This document shows positions 9,367-18,865 of a stretch of 22,530 bases of DNA, piece by piece (the first letter of the stretch is position 1; the number at the start of each line of letters is the position of its first letter). Source of the DNA: Globomyces pollinis-pini (taxonomy: Eukaryota > Chytridiomycota > Chytridiomycetes > Rhizophydiales > Globomycetaceae); the NCBI GenBank assembly GCA_025399215.1, contig MU621365.1:1-22530 (forward strand). Direction: 5' to 3'. The notes under the pieces are model-generated. The model worked only from the letters and a program-made list of their open reading frames with translations. It did no database searches and had not been told where the DNA came from. A program made the position numbers and the translations under genes.

Positions 9367-11217
9367 ATGAGTGACTACTCACATCTACTCCCTTCCATTC
9401 ATGCTACAGTAGCTCAATGGTTAGCTGAAGGTAATTCATTTATTATTCATAAAAGACACTCCTTCTTTCGACTACGGAGGGTAAACCTACTTAACATATA
9501 ACTTTTTAGTTTCGTTGTTGGTGATACAATTCAATCTGCTACTCTATACGCGAAATCTAATGGAATTCTAGGTATTATATATACCATTCTTATCAACCTC
9601 AGCTGGTGTCCCTTTCTTTAATGAAGTCTTTGCTCAAGTCAACTGCAAGTAATCCATTTCTCTAACCTAAAGAGTTGAATGGCTCATCAAAGAAGGTTCC
9701 ACTTTCTATATCTCATATAAGGTCAACCCGTCGTACCCGGTCCCTCTGGAAAATTACCAGTCGCTAAAGTCACGGGTGCCGCTAGACAACTCTTGCTTGG
9801 TGAAAGACCAGCTCTTAATATGCTCGCTAGAGCATCTGGTATCGCTACTAGAGCCAAACAGTTACGTGACGTCAAAGATCGTTTGAATTGGAAGGGTGTT
9901 ATTGCTGCTACAAGAAAAACGACTCCCGGTATGTTTTCTCTAATAGTTGCAACTTCTATGTGTATTATTGCACTTCAATCACTTGAACTATAAATTACTA
10001 CTGTAACAATCACTTAAACTATACGCTACTAATGAAACTACCACTTGAACTATATTCAACAAAACCAATCAGTAAAACTATAATCACCACAAATCATTTC
10101 ACGTCTATGGCACTGCAACTTCACACTACGCACTCAAGTCTTCACATCATCAATCATCAACACATCATCAACCACTCATAAAATATCAACTACCAACAAG
10201 TTAACCATATCTAAAACGCTTTTTTTTCAATCATCTCATAAATAATCTATATTTTATTAATTACTTACCCTGTCACAATTTTCAACATCACTGATATTGA
10301 AAGGATGATCCTCTTGCAATCATTAAAACTGCTATTGTACTCACAAGCATGGATTGAAAACCACTGCTTCTTTGTCAATAACTCTTTTGTCATGCCACCA
10401 ACATAATGTATCATCACATCTTTAAATGTCAATCTGACACTCCTTTTAACCAATTTATCCTATGATTACATTGATAAATCTGCATAAACAATTCATTATT
10501 TAAAATTTTTAATTCAATTACTAATCAATAGGATTCAGACTTGTAGAAAAGTATGCCAGCTTAGTAGGTGGTGTAGATCCTCACCGGTATACCCACAATC
10601 TCTCTCATTCCTAGAATGGATCTAAGTTCAATGATCATGCTCAAGGATAATCATATCTGGTCACATGGTTCAATTACTGCTGCTGTTAAACAGGCTCGTT
10701 CTGTAGGTGGTTTCTCATTGAAAATCGAGGTGGAATGTGGATCTGAAGCGGAGGCTGATGAAGCTATCTTGGCTGGTATGTATCGTTCAAATTCACTTTG
10801 TATTCAACATGTATAACTATTCCTGGTTTTGTGACCATTTTTTGATGTTTTTTATTCAAAATTCCTGGTTTTGTGATGATTTTTTTGTTCTTTATTTTTA
10901 CAATTGTTTTTTTACAAAACTCCAATTTTTCTAGTTATGAATTAATACTAAAAAAAAATAGGTGCAGATATAATCATGCTGGATAATTTCGATGGCCCAG
11001 GAATCCATATCTGTGCAAACTCTCTTAAAACCAAATACAAAAACACACATCATTTCCTCATTGAAGGATCTGGAGGTCTTACACTTGGTATACTTTTTAT
11101 ATTCTAATTCTAGATAACGTGGAACCTTACATGAGTCCTCATGTGGATGTCTTGTCATTTGGCTCCATCACTCAAAGTGTACCACATATTGATTTCTCTT
11201 TGAAAGTTGATCATTAA
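9367..11217 (+). CDS. BNA6: Nicotinate-nucleotide pyrophosphorylase (carboxylating), QPRTase
   Basis: Converts quinolinate plus PRPP to nicotinate mononucleotide, CO2 and PPi, the last step of de novo NAD synthesis from tryptophan. Ten exons: 9367-9430, 9456-9480, 9510-9571, 9603-9648, 9673-9695, 9722-9928, 10532-10586, 10615-10775, 10962-11087 and 11114-11217, giving 290 residues, the family length. Motifs: [39 protein letters not shown] (substrate/PRPP-binding Arg-Lys), MLKDNH, IEVEC, MLDNF and the EGSGG phosphate loop, all intact. Introns are 25, 29, 31, 24, 26, 603, 28, 186 and 26 nt, so seven ultrashort introns sit beside two unusually long ones. Two exons are only 25 and 23 nt. It is divergently transcribed from clathrin light chain. 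Confidence 0.95.
9929..10531 (+). other. 603-nt QPRT intron with repeats and an antisense ORF
   Basis: By far the longest intron in the window, starting GTATGT and ending CTAATCAATAG. Its first 330 nt are almost G-free on the + strand and hold a 31-nt imperfect tandem repeat (9976-10006, 10007-10037 and a diverged third copy) built around CAATCACTTRAACTATA. On the opposite strand 10453-10265 is open for 62 codons, opening at a TTG and ending in ACAGGGTAAGT, a strong splice-donor look. I do not recognise the ORF product. Confidence 0.75.
10819..10876 (+). repeat. 42-nt tandem duplication inside the 186-nt QPRT intron
   Basis: ATTCCTGGTTTTGTGA occurs at 10819-10834 and again at 10861-10876, each followed by a T-rich stretch, consistent with a local duplication. 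It lies in the intron 10776-10961, which ends with a TACTAAA-like branch region close to the AG. Confidence 0.7.
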
Positions 11218-11488
11218 TATATTTGATCAAGTCAAACTTTACTTTATGTGATGAGCTGATTACAGATGAAACTGTTAATTTACTTTGCTTATTGATATCT
11301 CATGGGTTACCTTAAACGGGTACGATCACTTCCTAATTATTTGTAAAACATGTTTACACAAGGAATTTCATTCATAATGCTATTATTAAACTGGTAATAT
11401 CCATGCAATACGTATTATATTTATGTTTTCCTATTACAAGTTTAGTTCCAAATACTGTTTACTGCATGAGGAATGTCAAGATATAATA

Positions 11489-12223
11489 TCATTGTGGTAT
11501 TGAAGGTAAAGCTTCTGATTTTTCAATCTGAGCAGATTGTACTTTCTGAGCAAAACTCTTTATAGTTTTTGAAATACTATTCGTAACAACTTGAAACAGA
11601 TAGATTTCTAAATTCCAAATAAGAAATATTGGACTAGTTCCAATTCTTGGATTTAATATTGTCCAAATCATAACCAGGATACAAGCTACTCCACCGATAG
11701 CTGGGATAAAATATTCCATTTTATATCGACCATCGTTTAAACGTACTAGACGGGTAGTAATAATAACATCCATAATCGAATATGTTATTGCAAATAATAA
11801 TTCTCCAAACAGTAACGCAAGTACCATCAACTCTTCATTTAATGAAATAACCTCCAATTCCATCAATACAATATAGATATCTACTGCTGAATAAATAGTT
11901 GGAACCAACATACACAATTTCGTGTAACGTTTCATGTAGTGTAACGAGTGTAAGGCATTGATTCGTAGTATATGTGCCAAAGTGAGTGGAAATCCACTCA
12001 TCATATCAAATAAATATGCCAAAACGGCCAACGATGGAGGAATATTTAATTTACAATATTTAACAATTACATCTGTAATAAAGAGATAGAGAACTGAAAA
12101 AATGACGGCTAGGAAAATACACCAAGGTAATATTTTACCCAACACCATGGATTTGTAGTCTAGAGAGTATAGCGTTAATATTGAGAGTATAAATGAGAAT
12201 ATTGTTGCATAATCAGTCCACAT
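11489..12223 (-). CDS. Orphan seven-transmembrane protein
   Basis: Single-exon frame of 244 residues from the first ATG (12223, MWTDYATIF); the open frame extends 13 codons further upstream without another ATG. I read seven hydrophobic segments in order: about residues 4-20, 30-53, 65-88, 98-121, 132-155, 170-190 and 199-220, with a short N-terminus and a polar C-tail ending KSEALPSIPQ. That topology is GPCR-like, but I see no family motif (no DRY, NPxxY or retinal Lys context), so receptor function is only a possibility. It is convergent with QPRT, with 271 bp between stops. Unlike nearly all neighbours it has no introns, which may mean recent origin or retroposition. Confidence 0.7.
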   Translation of the reverse strand: MWTDYATIFSFILSILTLYSLDYKSMVLGKILPWCIFLAVIFSVLYLFITDVIVKYCKLNIPPSLAVLAYLFDMMSGFPLTLAHILRINALHSLHYMKRYTKLCMLVPTIYSAVDIYIVLMELEVISLNEELMVLALLFGELLFAITYSIMDVIITTRLVRLNDGRYKMEYFIPAIGGVACILVMIWTILNPRIGTSPIFLIWNLEIYLFQVVTNSISKTIKSFAQKVQSAQIEKSEALPSIPQ

Positions 12224-12498
12224 GTGGAAAAACGTTTGGACGCGTTCTGTAACATAAATCAAGTTGTATTTGCACTCTTGTATATTATTTTATACCATTT
12301 TTACAAATGAAAAGCTGGATTATCAGTTGTAATAGTATTTTCATAGTCTTCTAGACTGTGTTGGATTTTAGGTCCAAGTCCAGAGTGTGATTCCACAACA
12401 TTGGATTCCCAATTTAGACAGATATTATAACTCAAAAAATAGATACTAATATGATTATATTTATATCACATATGAATAGGTTATTAAAAGCAGAAAAA

Positions 12499-13287
12499 TC
12501 AATTTCCTTGAACAGTCTCACTAGTTCCTTTAGTTGGTTGCTGAAGCCATTGTTTTGGGAAAGGGAATTTAGATTTTTTGACTCTAACATATTTCAAATC
12601 TAATGGGATCTCATCAAACTATTTGTAAATGGAAAACACAAAAACCTTTTCTTCAGTTGACGTTTTCAATAGCAAATTCAGCTGATTCATTATTTCATTA
12701 ACGGCTATTCCATATGAACATAAAAAATAGAGTACCTTTAGGTCTATCAACTGTTTCATCAACGGAATGTTGTGGTTTAACATCTGCAGTTATTGATATT
12801 GTTTGATTATAAGGGTCGTAACGATCGCCTGCCAATAGTTTAAGTGTGTGAGTATTTAAATTTGGTGTATTCAATTTTGGTAAATGTATCGATACCGTAG
12901 CTTTGTTGTTTAATGGTTTTGGGCGAGTAAAATCATACGTATAATGATCAACAAATTGAATACAGACTGGAGTTTTCGAATCTGGAGGGGAATATTGATT
13001 TTGTTTAGCAATGGCTTGCAATTTTGAACCATTTGAACACATCAATTGTAATAGCTTCTTGGACCATTCAGCAGTTTCAAAGAAATCCAGTTCATATCGT
13101 GATAATCCTATGGATAAAAGACAGAAATAGTACCATCTGCTTGAATTTTTCCAGTAATCTTGTCGAATTCAGTTAAACCCAACATATTTTTGGGGGACAA
13201 TTTAGCTTCCAAAGTGGGTTTAGGATCGACATCCGTTGAATACCGGCAACGTTTAATGAATGAAGAACGAAGTCCTGACTTGAACAT
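12499..13287 (-). CDS. RSM24: Mitochondrial small-subunit ribosomal protein mS35
   Basis: Component of the mitochondrial 37S/28S ribosomal subunit (MRP-S28/mS35 family). Exons 13287-13134, 13107-12736, 12704-12646 and 12618-12499 encode 234 residues. The N-terminus MFKSGLRSSFIKRCRYSTD is Arg-rich and acid-free, a classic matrix presequence. The core reads as strand-rich IHLPKLNTPNLNTHTLKLL followed by AGDRYDP and ISITADVKPQHSVDETVDR, the conserved mS35 signature (LLAGxRYD...). The C-terminal exon (FDEIPLDLKYVKV-like, then FPFPKQWLQQ) also fits. Introns are 26, 31 and 27 nt. The gene symbol assumes equivalence to yeast Rsm24. Family assignment is by motif memory, not by alignment. Confidence 0.8.
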
Positions 13288-13312
13288 TGGAAAAAAACAA
13301 AAAACGACTAAA

Positions 13313-13331
13313 CAGCCCTAACTAGCCCTAG
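13313..13331. promoter_or_regulatory. CCCTAA/CCCTAG element upstream of mS35
   Basis: CAGCCCTAACTAGCCCTAG lies 26-44 bp upstream of the mS35 start codon. It carries two CCCTA(A/G) cores 10 bp apart, related to the TAACCCTAG motifs of the two divergent promoters in this window. A regulatory role is inferred from position and recurrence. Confidence 0.45.
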
Positions 13332-13500
13332 ACTCACCAGTTGAGGATACTGTTGGAAAAAAGATTGAGGATACTACTGAATCTTGAAGTATTGTATGAA
13401 GTTCGAATGGTGAGTAGGGACTCAAAAGGAATGGACAGTAAAGGACACCAGAGTTTTCCATTTGTGGCGACAGGAGGCGATATGGATTCATAAAGACCAT
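13318..13500 (-). CDS. Unassigned 60-codon ORF upstream of mS35
   Basis: ATG-initiated frame (MVFMNPYRLLSPQMEN...) on the same strand as mS35, ending 30 bp before its start codon. It is Ser/Pro-rich and not recognised. Near its end ACTG|GTGAGT matches a splice donor, so it could be an exon of a small gene or an upstream ORF of mS35. Overlap with the CCCTAA element argues that it may be promoter sequence that is open by chance. Confidence 0.25.
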   Translation of the reverse strand: MVFMNPYRLLSPQMENSGVLYCPFLLSPYSPFELHTILQDSVVSSIFFPTVSSTGESRAS

Positions 13501-13703
13501 TATATCCTCTCAGAGATATCAGTGTGAAAACAGTAACAAGTAAGATTAATAATGCATTATTTGGTTAATAAACCAATTGCAATTATTCGCGTATGTATCT
13601 ACTACTAATTGAACTCGACTAAAACAAATTGCTTCAATATGTAGAATTGCTGGGAATATAATACTAAATAATCACTGCATTTACATACTTGTCGTTGCCA
13701 TAC

Positions 13704-13820
13704 ATGGAACAGTTGCGTGGTGTACAACACAAAAAGTTTGAGTATGAAAGAGGCACCATGAGGAAACGAAGGCGACTTTGCCTCGTTGCTTTAAAACAAA
13801 GAAAAAGATCCAAAAGTTAA
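13704..13820 (+). CDS. 38-codon basic upstream ORF in frame with the next gene
   Basis: ATG at 13704 opens a very basic peptide (ending RKRRRLCLVALKQRKRSKS) that stops at TAA 13818-13820. After a single TTT codon the ATG of the membrane protein at 13824 follows in the same frame. It could be a translational uORF, a stop-codon readthrough leader, or a disrupted N-terminus. No GT...AG pair of plausible size removes the stop and keeps frame. Confidence 0.35.
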   Translation: MEQLRGVQHKKFEYERGTMRKRRRLCLVALKQRKRSKS

Positions 13821-13823
13821 TTT

Positions 13824-14219
13824 ATGGCAGTACTCGGTCTAATCATTGTTATATGTGGTGCACTAAGTTTAACTATCATCAGCTCATGGATGTTGACGAA
13901 ACCTAAAGAACAGAAAGAAAACTATACCAACAACAAACTGGATAACCAAATACCCTTAAAGTCCAATGCCATTGATCAAAAAGAATTACAATCATCCTTT
14001 GAAAATACGTTGGTCAAACCAAACATTCAACCGCGTTTCCAAAGTCTGTTTATTACTATACCCCAAACAGTTTATCACTCAAGCACACTAACACCAAATA
14101 AGGATTATTTAATCAATCATGACTCTGCCATTCAACCAACCAGAATCATGTCATTTCTATCTGCGCCAAATCAAGTAGATCTGAATGATGATTTACTGGA
14201 TATAATCATTTTGTTATAA
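13824..14219 (+). CDS. Small single-pass membrane protein, unknown
   Basis: 131 residues from ATG 13824. Residues 3-25 are a strongly hydrophobic segment (LGLIIVICGALSLTIISSWM), followed by a polar, Lys/Asn/Gln-rich tail with no recognised domain and a hydrophobic C-terminal end (DLLDIIILL). The segment would act as a signal anchor or signal peptide; the short N-terminus favours an anchor. If the preceding basic ORF were translated through its stop, the anchor would gain an Arg/Lys-rich cytosolic leader. It is convergent with the APSES gene. No family recognised. Confidence 0.6.
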   Translation: MAVLGLIIVICGALSLTIISSWMLTKPKEQKENYTNNKLDNQIPLKSNAIDQKELQSSFENTLVKPNIQPRFQSLFITIPQTVYHSSTLTPNKDYLINHDSAIQPTRIMSFLSAPNQVDLNDDLLDIIILL

Positions 14220-14356
14220 CCATTACAACTAGAATAAATTATAATTAACCTATACCCGAATTGTTGAATTCGTTCATGTACGTATGATTATGAGGATATA
14301 GTTAAGGAAAAGCACAATCACTTCAGACCATTATATATATATTCATGTAATATAAT

Positions 14357-15070
14357 TCACTTATCAAACAAAGGTTTGATAAATTCATAAATTTCCCATC
14401 GTATTGCTAACTTTTCAGCTGCACTCTTTGGAATCCAAATACCTTGAAAAGTATAAAACCCTTCTGTGATTTTTTCAAACGGTACTAATTCACATAATCG
14501 TTTCAAAACCTAAAAGAATGAATTCAACAGATGTTCGATTACTTTCACACGTCTTGGTTTTGGGACTTTGGCAGCCTTTAAAATAGATGATGCATTAACA
14601 TAGTCATCTGATATTCTTCTCATCACTGGAATGGTAGACCAAATGACTTCATAGACATCTGTTTTGGAATACGTTAATCTGTTAACGAAAGTAGGATTAA
14701 ATGGCTTTGGTTTCGATGGTTTTATATCTTCATTTGATGAAGTCGGAAGTTCAGTTGAAGTTTCTGCAGTTATGTTACTGGTATCTTCAGGTGGTTGGGT
14801 CTCTTCTACATCCATAGCCTTTATAGTCTCTGTTTCCACAGTATCTATGGTATTGAATTCGTCGACAGGACTTGGTTCTTCAACACTTTCAATAACCTTT
14901 AAGATTGCCTTTTCTTTACGATCCTTCTTTTTCTGTTTCTCTTCCTTGGACCCTTTATCTTCCTTTTTCTTTTTACTGACTTTGTCTTTTGACTCTTTTC
15001 TGCTTGATTTATCCTTTTTATCCTTTTTATCTTTCTTATCTTTCTTTTTCTTCAATTCAACTTCCCCCAT
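14357..15070 (-). CDS. Small APSES/KilA-N domain DNA-binding protein
   Basis: Exons 15070-14549 and 14509-14357 encode 224 residues. Residues about 5-60 are almost pure Lys/Asp/Ser/Glu (repeated KKDKKDKKDK), a likely disordered, nuclear-targeting tail; an acidic, Thr-rich linker follows. Residues about 130-223 are an APSES fold: VYEVIWSTIPVMRRISDDYVNASSILKAA, KPRR, then GFYTFQGIWIPKSAAEKLA and IKPLFD. These match the Mbp1/Swi4-type pattern (MRR..DDxVNAT.IL, the wing GxYxxxQGTWIP, and the LKPLFD end). The intron (14510-14548, 39 nt) is needed: without it the frame stops at NSFF, and with it KPRR joins VLKRL as in the family. The domain is C-terminal and there are no ankyrin repeats. Expected nuclear. 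An 18-nt A/T tract lies 2 bp upstream of the ATG. Confidence 0.85.
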
Positions 15071-15224
15071 TTAAAAAAAAAAAAAAAAAATATAAACCTC
15101 TCACTACCTAAAACAATGTAAATCAGATATTGGCATGCCTATGAATAATTGAAATATTTTTAGAAGTAAACCAACATAAAGGGGAAATATTTGCAATTCA
15201 AAGTAACGTTTGAGTGATATAGTA

Positions 15225-16057
15225 ATGCAGAGATTTGATTGTCAATTTATACATATAATAGTACTCGATTTGAGTACGATAGATTTCAGCTTCAATATCA
15301 TATTCTTTACATAAACGAAACTGATCCTCCAAAGAGTCCACTCAGCCCCAGAAAAAAGTTTCAAAAAAAGAGCATTTCTCTGATGCAGGATGGTGTATTA
15401 AGTCCTCCTAAATACAGTATCATTGGCATACCGCCAATGAAAAATTCAAAGTGGAACACTAGATCCTTAGGAGGGAAAGTGGCATCTGTTGGTCGTAAAA
15501 CTGTTCGAGGCGTAACAAGAATTCTTTATTCGGCTGTAGGAGGAACTGTCAAGACAGGGGTCGAAATCGTCCAGGGTAGCATTTATATTGCAAAAGGTGA
15601 TTATTTCAAAGGTATCAAGCATATAACTCGTGCTCCTTTTACAGTTATTAAGAGTGTTGGAACTGGAGTTCATGATTCTATATTTGTATATGGAAGAAGA
15701 AAACAATCCCAAAAGGCATTGGATAAAGTATTTGCTGCTGGAGATCTTTCCCTTGTTACTGACGTAGATGCATTAAAGGCGTTAAATTTGCCGTTGAATG
15801 CACCAAGTGATTCCATTGAAGAAAGCATCAAGAATGCACGAAGTCATTCCCAGTTCCTTGAAAACTCAAATAACTTAATGTGTCAAATGGATGGTTGCGC
15901 TAGTAGATCTAAATTAGAGCAAATTGAAAAGATTTTATATCATTCTGAATTGCCAGATTACAGTAACGCGACCAGATCCAGTTTAGAACTTATTGAAACC
16001 ATTTTGCATCATTTGCCTGATTACAGTACATTTCCAAGACAAATTCAAAACCGTTAG
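15225..16057 (+). CDS. Unknown 267-residue Gly-rich protein with a C-terminal duplicated motif
   Basis: Exons 15225-15260 and 15290-16057; the 29-nt intron gives an ATG start (MQRFDCQFIHII), which the downstream open frame lacks. Region about 75-160 alternates small and hydrophobic residues with regular Gly/Lys (GGKVASVGRKTVRGV, YSAVGGTVKTGVEIVQ, IKSVGTGVHDS), a pattern suited to membrane- or lipid-surface association. There is no standard TM helix of clear length. The C-terminal 70 residues contain two copies of (K/S)LExIExIL.H..LPDYS about 25 residues apart. An Arg/Lys/Ser-Pro-rich segment (SPLSPRKKFQKKS) near residue 35 could be a phosphorylation or basic-patch site. No family recognised. 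It is followed in the same direction by the aldehyde dehydrogenase gene. Confidence 0.65.
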
Positions 16058-16282
16058 TCTCTCAACATGACCAAGACAATATATTTGCTAAAATGACTAT
16101 TGCATCTTCTATTTATTCTTGTTTGTCATTACTAGATTCCATTATTGTATATGGACTAATACTTAACCCAGTACATTCACTATCTAAAGACAGTCTTAAG
16201 ATTAACGACCAACAAGATTCAGTAAGTTACTTATACAAATTAGCGTAATAGATTATGCAGTGAATATTAAAGGCATCATTTC

Positions 16283-18267
16283 ATGGAGTTTCTGGACTGG
16301 AATTTTTGTGTTCAAAAGGAAAAAGAAAATTTCCAAAAATTTGAACCTTCCCCAATGAACTCAAATTTTACTCCAATCAAGGATATTCCAAATATCGTAA
16401 CAGACTTAAGAAAATCCTATAACACCAACGTGAATCTATCCTACCATCAGCGTGTTGCTCATTTAAAACAATTATATGCATTTCTTGAAAATGAAACTGA
16501 TGCACTATATGATGCTCTACACAAAGATTTACGAAAGGTTATCCAACAATAATTAACAATTTCAGCCCCAACATGAGTTCTTGATAGAAATTGGATCAGT
16601 GAAAGAAACTATTGTATATGCAATTTCGAATTTGAAGGATTGGATGGAAACTGGATTTCCTTCAAAACCATTGCAAAATATGATGGATCAGTGTGAGATT
16701 AGAAATGTATGGTGCTTTGGTTTTATCAATATGCATTAGGTACCACTTGGAGTAGTTTTAATTGTATCCCCTTGGAATTTTCCTATAGTTTTGACCTTAC
16801 AACCATTAGTAGGGTAATCATTCCGATCTGATTTAATTTTCAGAGCAATTGCTGGTGGAAATACAACGGTTTTGAAGGTATTTACCTTTTTCAGAACATT
16901 AGTAACAGCTAGTTATCGGAAATTTCTAGCCGCACTAGTGATGTATTGGCAAGATTATTACCGAAATACTTGAGCTCAGATTTATGTAGAATCGTATTAG
17001 GTTGACTTCCATACTATCTAATTACTAAGGTGCCATTCCAGAAACACAGTGTTTATTAAACCAGCACTTTGATCTATTGTTCTATACAGGAAATACGAGT
17101 GTGGGAAAAATTTATATTGAAGCATCTGCTAAAAATATCACACCAGGTACTAAGTTCATGGTTAAACGTAGTGGTACTTGAATTAGGTGGTAAATCTCCC
17201 GTGATAGTGGATCATACGGTTGATTTAATCACTACCGCACGTCGAATTATAGGTGGTAAAATTATGAAGTAATGCATATCTCTAATCATCAGCTGTGGTC
17301 AAGTTTGTTTATCGCCTGACTACGGTATAACCTATATGTTTATTAAACTGTATAGTCTTAATCGAAGAATCTATTATGGAAGACTTTTTGAAAGTGATTA
17401 AAATTGAATTACATCGATTATTGGGTTCAAATATTAAGCAAAATCCTGCTTATGGGAGGATTATTTCAAATTCCCATTTCAAAAGGCTTCAGCAGCTACT
17501 CAATCGCCAATTAGAGATCAAGGGGACAAAGCTAATAATTGGTGGTATTGTGTCATGTTGATTTTACTTTAGGTGACATGGATGAAAATGACTTGTTCAT
17601 TTCACCTGTCGTTTTGGCTGGAATGAAGTTGGCAGACGAGAATCCAATAATGTCACAAGAGTTGTTTGGTCCAATTCTACCAGTTTTTCCAATAAAGTCT
17701 ATTCAAGAAGGTAACAATTCACGCTTCTAACTTTCACAGGGATTGATTTTATTAATAAGCATCATCCTTGCCCACTAGCCATTTATCCCTTTTCAAAAGA
17801 TATGAAAGAAGTCGAGAGCATCATAAGCCAAGTATTCAAGTATATTTGTAACCTTTAAATAGGTAAATTCGGGAGGAGTTTGTGTGAACGATGTCATATT
17901 TCATGTGGCTGTAGAGACATTACCATTTGGGGTAAATCTTTTATATTTGAACTAAAAATAGGGCGTTGGGCCTTCTGGTTTGGGAAAATATCATGGAAAA
18001 TCTTCATTCGAGACGTTCACACGACAAAAATCAATCTTGATTAAAAGCAATGGCTATGAAAATCCCAACGATTTTCGATATCCACACGTTATTGGAGATA
18101 CAAATTCTAATGCATTTAAAATCCTAAAATGGGTATTGAACAAGAAAGTGCCATCAAATGCTTATCTCATTGGATCAAGATTTTTGACAAAATATGGAAG
18201 TAATCCTGCGTTAATCGGTTTGCTTGGGATATTAGTTGGATTCAAATTGAGTAAGTTCCTCAATTAA
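16283..18267 (+). CDS. HFD1: Membrane-anchored fatty aldehyde dehydrogenase (ALDH3/Hfd1 type)
   Basis: Oxidises long-chain fatty aldehydes with NAD(P)+. Exons: 16283-16537, 16566-16706, 16740-16813, 16844-16877, 16913-17000, 17030-17146, 17172-17268, 17293-17324, 17356-17544, 17573-17710, 17740-17831, 17863-17931 and 17962-18267; 543 residues. Motifs: VSPWNFP (catalytic Asn), [10 protein letters not shown] (Rossmann loop), ELGGKSP (Glu base), [12 protein letters not shown] (nucleophilic Cys), [10 protein letters not shown] and [16 protein letters not shown]. The end [19 protein letters not shown] is a tail anchor, as in FALDH/Hfd1 of ER or mitochondrial outer membrane. All 12 introns are 24-35 nt. 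The join at 16877/16913 gives VLKLSE where the family usually has VLKPSE; this is a substitution or a slightly misplaced junction. A later Met (16355, MNSNFTP) is an equally good start and would give a 519-residue protein. Confidence 0.93.
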
Positions 18268-18390
18268 GAATAAAACAGAATTCTAGCAATAAATTCACAC
18301 TTTGCACTTCAACGTAATTGCCAGCAAAAAAAGTTTATTTTCATATATATTTTATCGTATCAAACCATCAAAAAGAAACCTACAACTAGG

Positions 18391-18702
18391 TTAACGTTTG
18401 TTGATAACTTCAAGATGTTCAGCTTCAGGGTTTAGACTAACAGGTGTGAATGAAAATCGTAGAGTCTCATTTGAATCTATAATGAGATCATTCAGTTGTT
18501 TAGATTTTTTAGTTTCCATTTGAATTCGAATGGCATCTTTTTCATCGATAGGTTGAATTTCTTTCTTCGATTCTTCAGGTTTATGTTTTACAGTGGATTG
18601 ATAGTATTGAATACCTTTGATCAGAACTGTTAGGAGAAGCAATATAATGAATGTGAGAATAACGACTCCAAATAAGTTTAAGTTTCTAATATCAAAGTTC
18701 AT
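18391..18702 (-). CDS. Small single-pass membrane protein, unknown
   Basis: 103 residues from ATG 18702 (MNFDIRNLNLF); the open frame runs a few codons further upstream without an ATG. Residues about 12-34 (VVILTFIILLLLTVLIKGI) form a clear TM helix. The rest is a charged tail (KHKPEESKKEIQPIDEKDA...) with no known domain, probably cytosolic or matrix-side. It is convergent with the aldehyde dehydrogenase gene, with 123 bp between the stops. In general plan it resembles the small anchored protein at 13824, but the sequences are not evidently related. Confidence 0.6.
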   Translation of the reverse strand: MNFDIRNLNLFGVVILTFIILLLLTVLIKGIQYYQSTVKHKPEESKKEIQPIDEKDAIRIQMETKKSKQLNDLIIDSNETLRFSFTPVSLNPEAEHLEVINKR

Positions 18703-18865
18703 TTTCGAGAGCGTTTTTTTCACATTCCATTTATACTGGATTTAGAGGAGGCAATTTGTTTCATAGAAAGCGTTCCGATCAGATGACGATTGAGGCTACA
18801 GTCAAACATTGCTTTTAGGTTACATCGTCAATATGCGTACACTGTTTTGAAGTGAAGAACTAGGA

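Noticed and set aside
14510..14548. APSES protein ending at NSFF with no intron
   Set aside because: It would truncate the DNA-binding domain before the wing; the 39-nt intron restores the complete domain.
14664..15074. Plus-strand 136-codon Ser/Phe-rich ORF
   Set aside because: Antisense shadow of the Lys/Asp-rich N-terminus of the APSES protein.
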